Shown here one piece after another: positions 61,469-64,000 of a stretch of DNA of 64,000 nucleotides (within the stretch, counting starts at the first letter, position 1; every line of letters starts with the position of its first letter). A program made the translations under genes and the position numbers. This DNA is from Chloroflexota bacterium. Its GTDB lineage: Bacteria > Chloroflexota > Anaerolineae > Aggregatilineales > J027. Below the pieces are notes generated by a model. The model did not search any database. It was not told where the DNA came from and worked only from the letters and a program-made list of their open reading frames with translations. Location of the stretch: contig JABFGB010000002.1 of the NCBI GenBank assembly GCA_013112715.1, positions 62,001-126,000 on the forward strand. The letters are read 5' to 3'.

Positions 61469-63598
61469 ATGATAAAGAAGCACTTGATAAACCTCATGTG
61501 TGTAAGTGCAATTATCATCATGGGGTGGCACAAATCGGAAATTAGCAACGCACAAGACGATGGTACAGTCTTGAGTTCTTTTCGGCGGCACATTCACCCA
61601 ATCCATGACTGCTTTCGCTATGATGATTGGTATGACTATCATCCTGTGTGGTCGCCTGATAGTAAAGAATTCATTTTTGGCGACTTATGTTCATCCAATT
61701 GGAAAGTTTATGATACCTCTCAAAAACAACTCTATGATGACACAGATTTTCCTCTGTTATCCTATCATGCTGTAGATGATACCTTACAAGCTAGATATGG
61801 TATGGCGGACGGATTTGAGGCCCATACCCGTTATTCGCCTGACGGTCATTATATGGTTTATGTGAGTAATGTAACCATAGATGTAGTGATTGAAGGTACG
61901 TTTTCTGCCCATTTAGTTGCCCTTGCCGATTTACAAACGGGTGAGTCGCAAACAATGGATTTTATTGTTGAACCTTTTACCGATGCTGCGGAGTTTGATG
62001 TCATTTGGAGTGATGACGGCACAGCTTTTTCGATGAATCAGTACGCATGGTCGTATTCACCTGGCTATGTTGTAGTTAACGGCTATGATAAGGAACTCGC
62101 CAATGTACAACTACAAGGTGTGTCGTATCTTCAACTCCCCGACCAAAACTATGCGGTGTGTCGCATTTTTGAAAGTTCTTCCGATGGGGAGCAGTGGCTT
62201 TTGGACGTCGGGCCTGATGTTGAAGGCATTTACGCGTGTGAAATAGAAAATCGCCAATTGATGATTTTTGACCCCAATGAACCTGCATCAAGCATCGTGA
62301 TTGAATCCAAAGCCGCTGCTGCCCGTTTTTTCGAGGCAAATACCCTGCTGGCAGTTACATCTGACGGCTTAGTTACCATTGACATTGCTTCCGCCCAGTC
62401 ACAGGTCATCAATTCTGCTCTAGATACAAGCTGGATTGATTGGGGGTGGTTTTCACATGATGGAGAATGGCTTGCATTTGCACAGTCGCGCCACGATGAA
62501 TATGCGAGCAATTTATATATCGTAAATGGTCAAACGGGCCTGCCGACGATATTGGCAAATATGCCTCCGCCCGCCAATCTCATACCGATTGCACCTGAGA
62601 ATGCAACCCGCCTTCAGCCAATTGCAATCTATAGTGATCCAAGCCGTGCAGAGTTCTCAAACATCAATGCCTGCTCCTTATATCATGTGACCTTAAGTCC
62701 AAATGGGGAGTGGTTGATAAATATTGGCTATGATGAAATCTGTGTACTAAATATCAGCCAAGCGGATAGCCAATGGCGTATCCTTCCTACACCTGAGACC
62801 ATGCGCGAAATTGTCGGATGGGCCATCCGTCCAGATAGCCAAGAATTAGCGTATGTAGCAGCAAACAAGATTGATAACGAGACGCGCTATGCTGTCCACA
62901 TTGTGAATTTCGAATCAGGAGCGCAGCGCACTCTCGTCGAGAATCAAGAACAAGAATTGCGAATCGTTCTTAGTCCGGATAATGCAACTGCCGCGATTTA
63001 TACTTTTGATGACCGCGATACCCGAATTGATTTTGTGGCTATAGATACTGGACTTACCATCGGGACAGTGCCTATCGAGGTTGGATATAACTCTGGCATA
63101 AATATCGCATTTAACCGGACTGGCTCACAAGTTATTGTTATTGTTTTTGACTATTCCACTCAACTTCTACTGATTGACGTAAATGCGTTGACCATCTCGC
63201 AGGTCTCGCAATATGAGGGCTATGGATTGCTATTCAGTCTGGGATTGGATTTATATTTTGCCGGATTTTTTGGTGATAGTGGACAATGGGTGACTGATTT
63301 GCCATTTGTTCCTAATTTGCAGCCAACCAGAGATTTCCTGTCGGGAGACGCTAAAGGCAAATGGGATAATCTAATCATTAGTCTAGATGGAGGGTTGCTG
63401 GCCGTTCATTCATACTATGAAGGCGGAGGCGCATATTTGTGGGACACCCGCACTGGTTCACAACTTACGACGATTTTGACTAATGGGTGGCAATCTAATC
63501 TGTCTTTTAGCGCCGATAATCGTTATTTGCTAACAGACACATATGGCGGAGTCCAACTTTGGGGTATTCCCGGCGAGCCTATAGATGAGCCAGAGTAA
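61469..63598 (+). CDS. Secreted beta-propeller (TolB/WD40-like) protein
   Basis: A 709-residue exported protein. Signal peptide about 1-30 (IKKHL, hydrophobic core, cut near SNA). The rest is made of repeats with TolB-like SPDG/SPDS turns: VWSPDSKEFIFG, RYSPDGHYMVYV, IWSDDGTAFSM, SADNRYLL, a likely multi-bladed propeller. No enzymatic motif is seen. The ATG at 61469 has GGAGG 12 nt upstream; the frame is open to 61433 within nagZ. It is 7 nt after nagZ but has different composition (more AT-rich and less conserved), so it may be a newer arrival. Confidence 0.75.
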   Translation: MIKKHLINLMCVSAIIIMGWHKSEISNAQDDGTVLSSFRRHIHPIHDCFRYDDWYDYHPVWSPDSKEFIFGDLCSSNWKVYDTSQKQLYDDTDFPLLSYHAVDDTLQARYGMADGFEAHTRYSPDGHYMVYVSNVTIDVVIEGTFSAHLVALADLQTGESQTMDFIVEPFTDAAEFDVIWSDDGTAFSMNQYAWSYSPGYVVVNGYDKELANVQLQGVSYLQLPDQNYAVCRIFESSSDGEQWLLDVGPDVEGIYACEIENRQLMIFDPNEPASSIVIESKAAAARFFEANTLLAVTSDGLVTIDIASAQSQVINSALDTSWIDWGWFSHDGEWLAFAQSRHDEYASNLYIVNGQTGLPTILANMPPPANLIPIAPENATRLQPIAIYSDPSRAEFSNINACSLYHVTLSPNGEWLINIGYDEICVLNISQADSQWRILPTPETMREIVGWAIRPDSQELAYVAANKIDNETRYAVHIVNFESGAQRTLVENQEQELRIVLSPDNATAAIYTFDDRDTRIDFVAIDTGLTIGTVPIEVGYNSGINIAFNRTGSQVIVIVFDYSTQLLLIDVNALTISQVSQYEGYGLLFSLGLDLYFAGFFGDSGQWVTDLPFVPNLQPTRDFLSGDAKGKWDNLIISLDGGLLAVHSYYEGGGAYLWDTRTGSQLTTILTNGWQSNLSFSADNRYLLTDTYGGVQLWGIPGEPIDEPE

Positions 63599-63628
63599 TC
63601 TCCCAATGGTTGAAGGGTGGTTGCGACT

Positions 63629-63667
63629 TTTTTGCCGAACGATTGGCCTACGTTTTTGCGGAACGAT
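63629..63667 (+). repeat. Two 15-bp direct repeats
   Basis: TTTTTGC-C/G-GAACGAT occurs at 63629-63643 and 63653-63667, one mismatch, 24 bp apart, in the 188-nt gap before the last gene. It could be an operator or a small duplication. Confidence 0.5.
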
Positions 63668-63786
63668 AAAAATGTGACATTTGAGGGGTGGCTTATGTTA
63701 CCTGTTAACTGGCGATGAACTCAATTGAATTTATAATGGATGGAAATTCCAACGTTAACGCTTTGTATTGATGGAGTTATATTGCC

Positions 63787-64000
63787 ATGCCCTCCAACAA
63801 AAGCATCCCCAAGACTGCCACCAAGACTATGCCGGCTGTCCCGCCTCCTAACTATCCGGATTTAATTGGACTTGTTACCAACAAGAAACCCATCAATATT
63901 GATATAGTCCAATGTGCCGTCGCTACCCGTCCGACCAAAGTCATTGCTGGGCAAAATTTCGAACTGATTGTGATGCTGCAAAACCCGTCTGATGCAACGG
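63787..64000 (+). CDS. Partial gene, function unknown, cut by right edge
   Basis: The frame from ATG 63787 stays open for 71 codons to the window end. The visible part is rich in Lys, Thr and Pro (residues 1-22), then shows PDLIGLVTNKKPINID and a beta-like stretch AGQNFELIVMLQNPS that would suit a CARDB/Ig-like domain. No signal peptide is apparent. GGAG lies 10 nt upstream and TATAAT lies at 63732-63737. Family not recognised. Confidence 0.65.
   Translation, partial: MPSNKSIPKTATKTMPAVPPPNYPDLIGLVTNKKPINIDIVQCAVATRPTKVIAGQNFELIVMLQNPSDAT

Overview
The window reads as a chromosomal segment of a member of the Chloroflexota, probably Anaerolineae-like. This is inferred from gene content: Ser/Thr kinases carrying SH3-like or PDZ tails, several GT-C membrane glycosyltransferases, DUF4397 and fasciclin-type secreted proteins, and a molybdenum-hydroxylase locus. 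No marker gene settles the taxonomy. Base composition looks even, at roughly 50% GC by eye. Coding density is high: 56 genes are called, two of them cut by the window edges, and the longest gene-free stretch is about 210 nt. I see no rRNA, tRNA, CRISPR array, insertion sequence or prophage.

Layout. (a) 1-8059, minus strand: a five-gene surface glycosylation operon (flippase/synthase-like UPF0104 protein, GT4 glycosyltransferase, methyltransferase, two GT-C enzymes). (b) 8165-10470, minus: an Lrp-type effector domain, a lone receiver domain and another GT-C enzyme. (c) 10620-12167, plus: a secreted PPC-domain protein. (d) 12312-20545, minus: a phosphate locus phoB-phoR-pstS-pstC-pstA-pstB-arsC-phoU, with a fasciclin-PstS fusion and 11-bp Pho-box-like repeats before pstS. 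(e) 20695-26597, plus: kinase-PDZ, a SUKH-like protein, a transmembrane kinase with SH3-like repeats, and a site-2-type protease. (f) 26705-41562: mixed housekeeping and secreted genes, including a YbdK-type ligase, M23 peptidase, DUF4397 protein, STAS protein, tgt with a PstS-like lipoprotein, C39 peptidase, yqeK diverging from a purine nucleoside phosphorylase, a WYL regulator and an alpha/beta hydrolase; a GNAT enzyme follows at 41577. (g) 42156-48513, minus: a molybdenum hydroxylase operon with two gene fusions and YqeB/YqeC maturation proteins. (h) 48662-50476, plus: a PrsW protease fused to a cyclic-nucleotide-binding domain. (i) 51758-61461, plus: a putative amino-sugar or muropeptide uptake cluster (PIG-L deacetylase, Opp/Dpp transporter, GntR/UTRA regulator, family 3 glycosidase) with a strong operator-like palindrome before the transporter. 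(j) 61469-64000: a secreted beta-propeller protein and the start of an unrecognised gene.

How the parts work together. The phosphate locus is a complete sense-transport-regulate unit. It has a built-in arsenate reductase, which makes sense because arsenate enters through phosphate carriers. The operator before the transporter in (i), together with the HutC-type GntR protein 6.5 kb downstream, suggests a DasR/NagR-like regulon for N-acetylglucosamine-containing material. The most unusual protein architectures are the PrsW-CNBD fusion, the fasciclin-PstS fusion, the kinase-PDZ protein with repeated leucine motifs beside a SUKH-like protein, and the YqeC-MocA and FAD-2Fe-2S fusions of the hydroxylase operon. 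All functions were read from sequence motifs without database searches.
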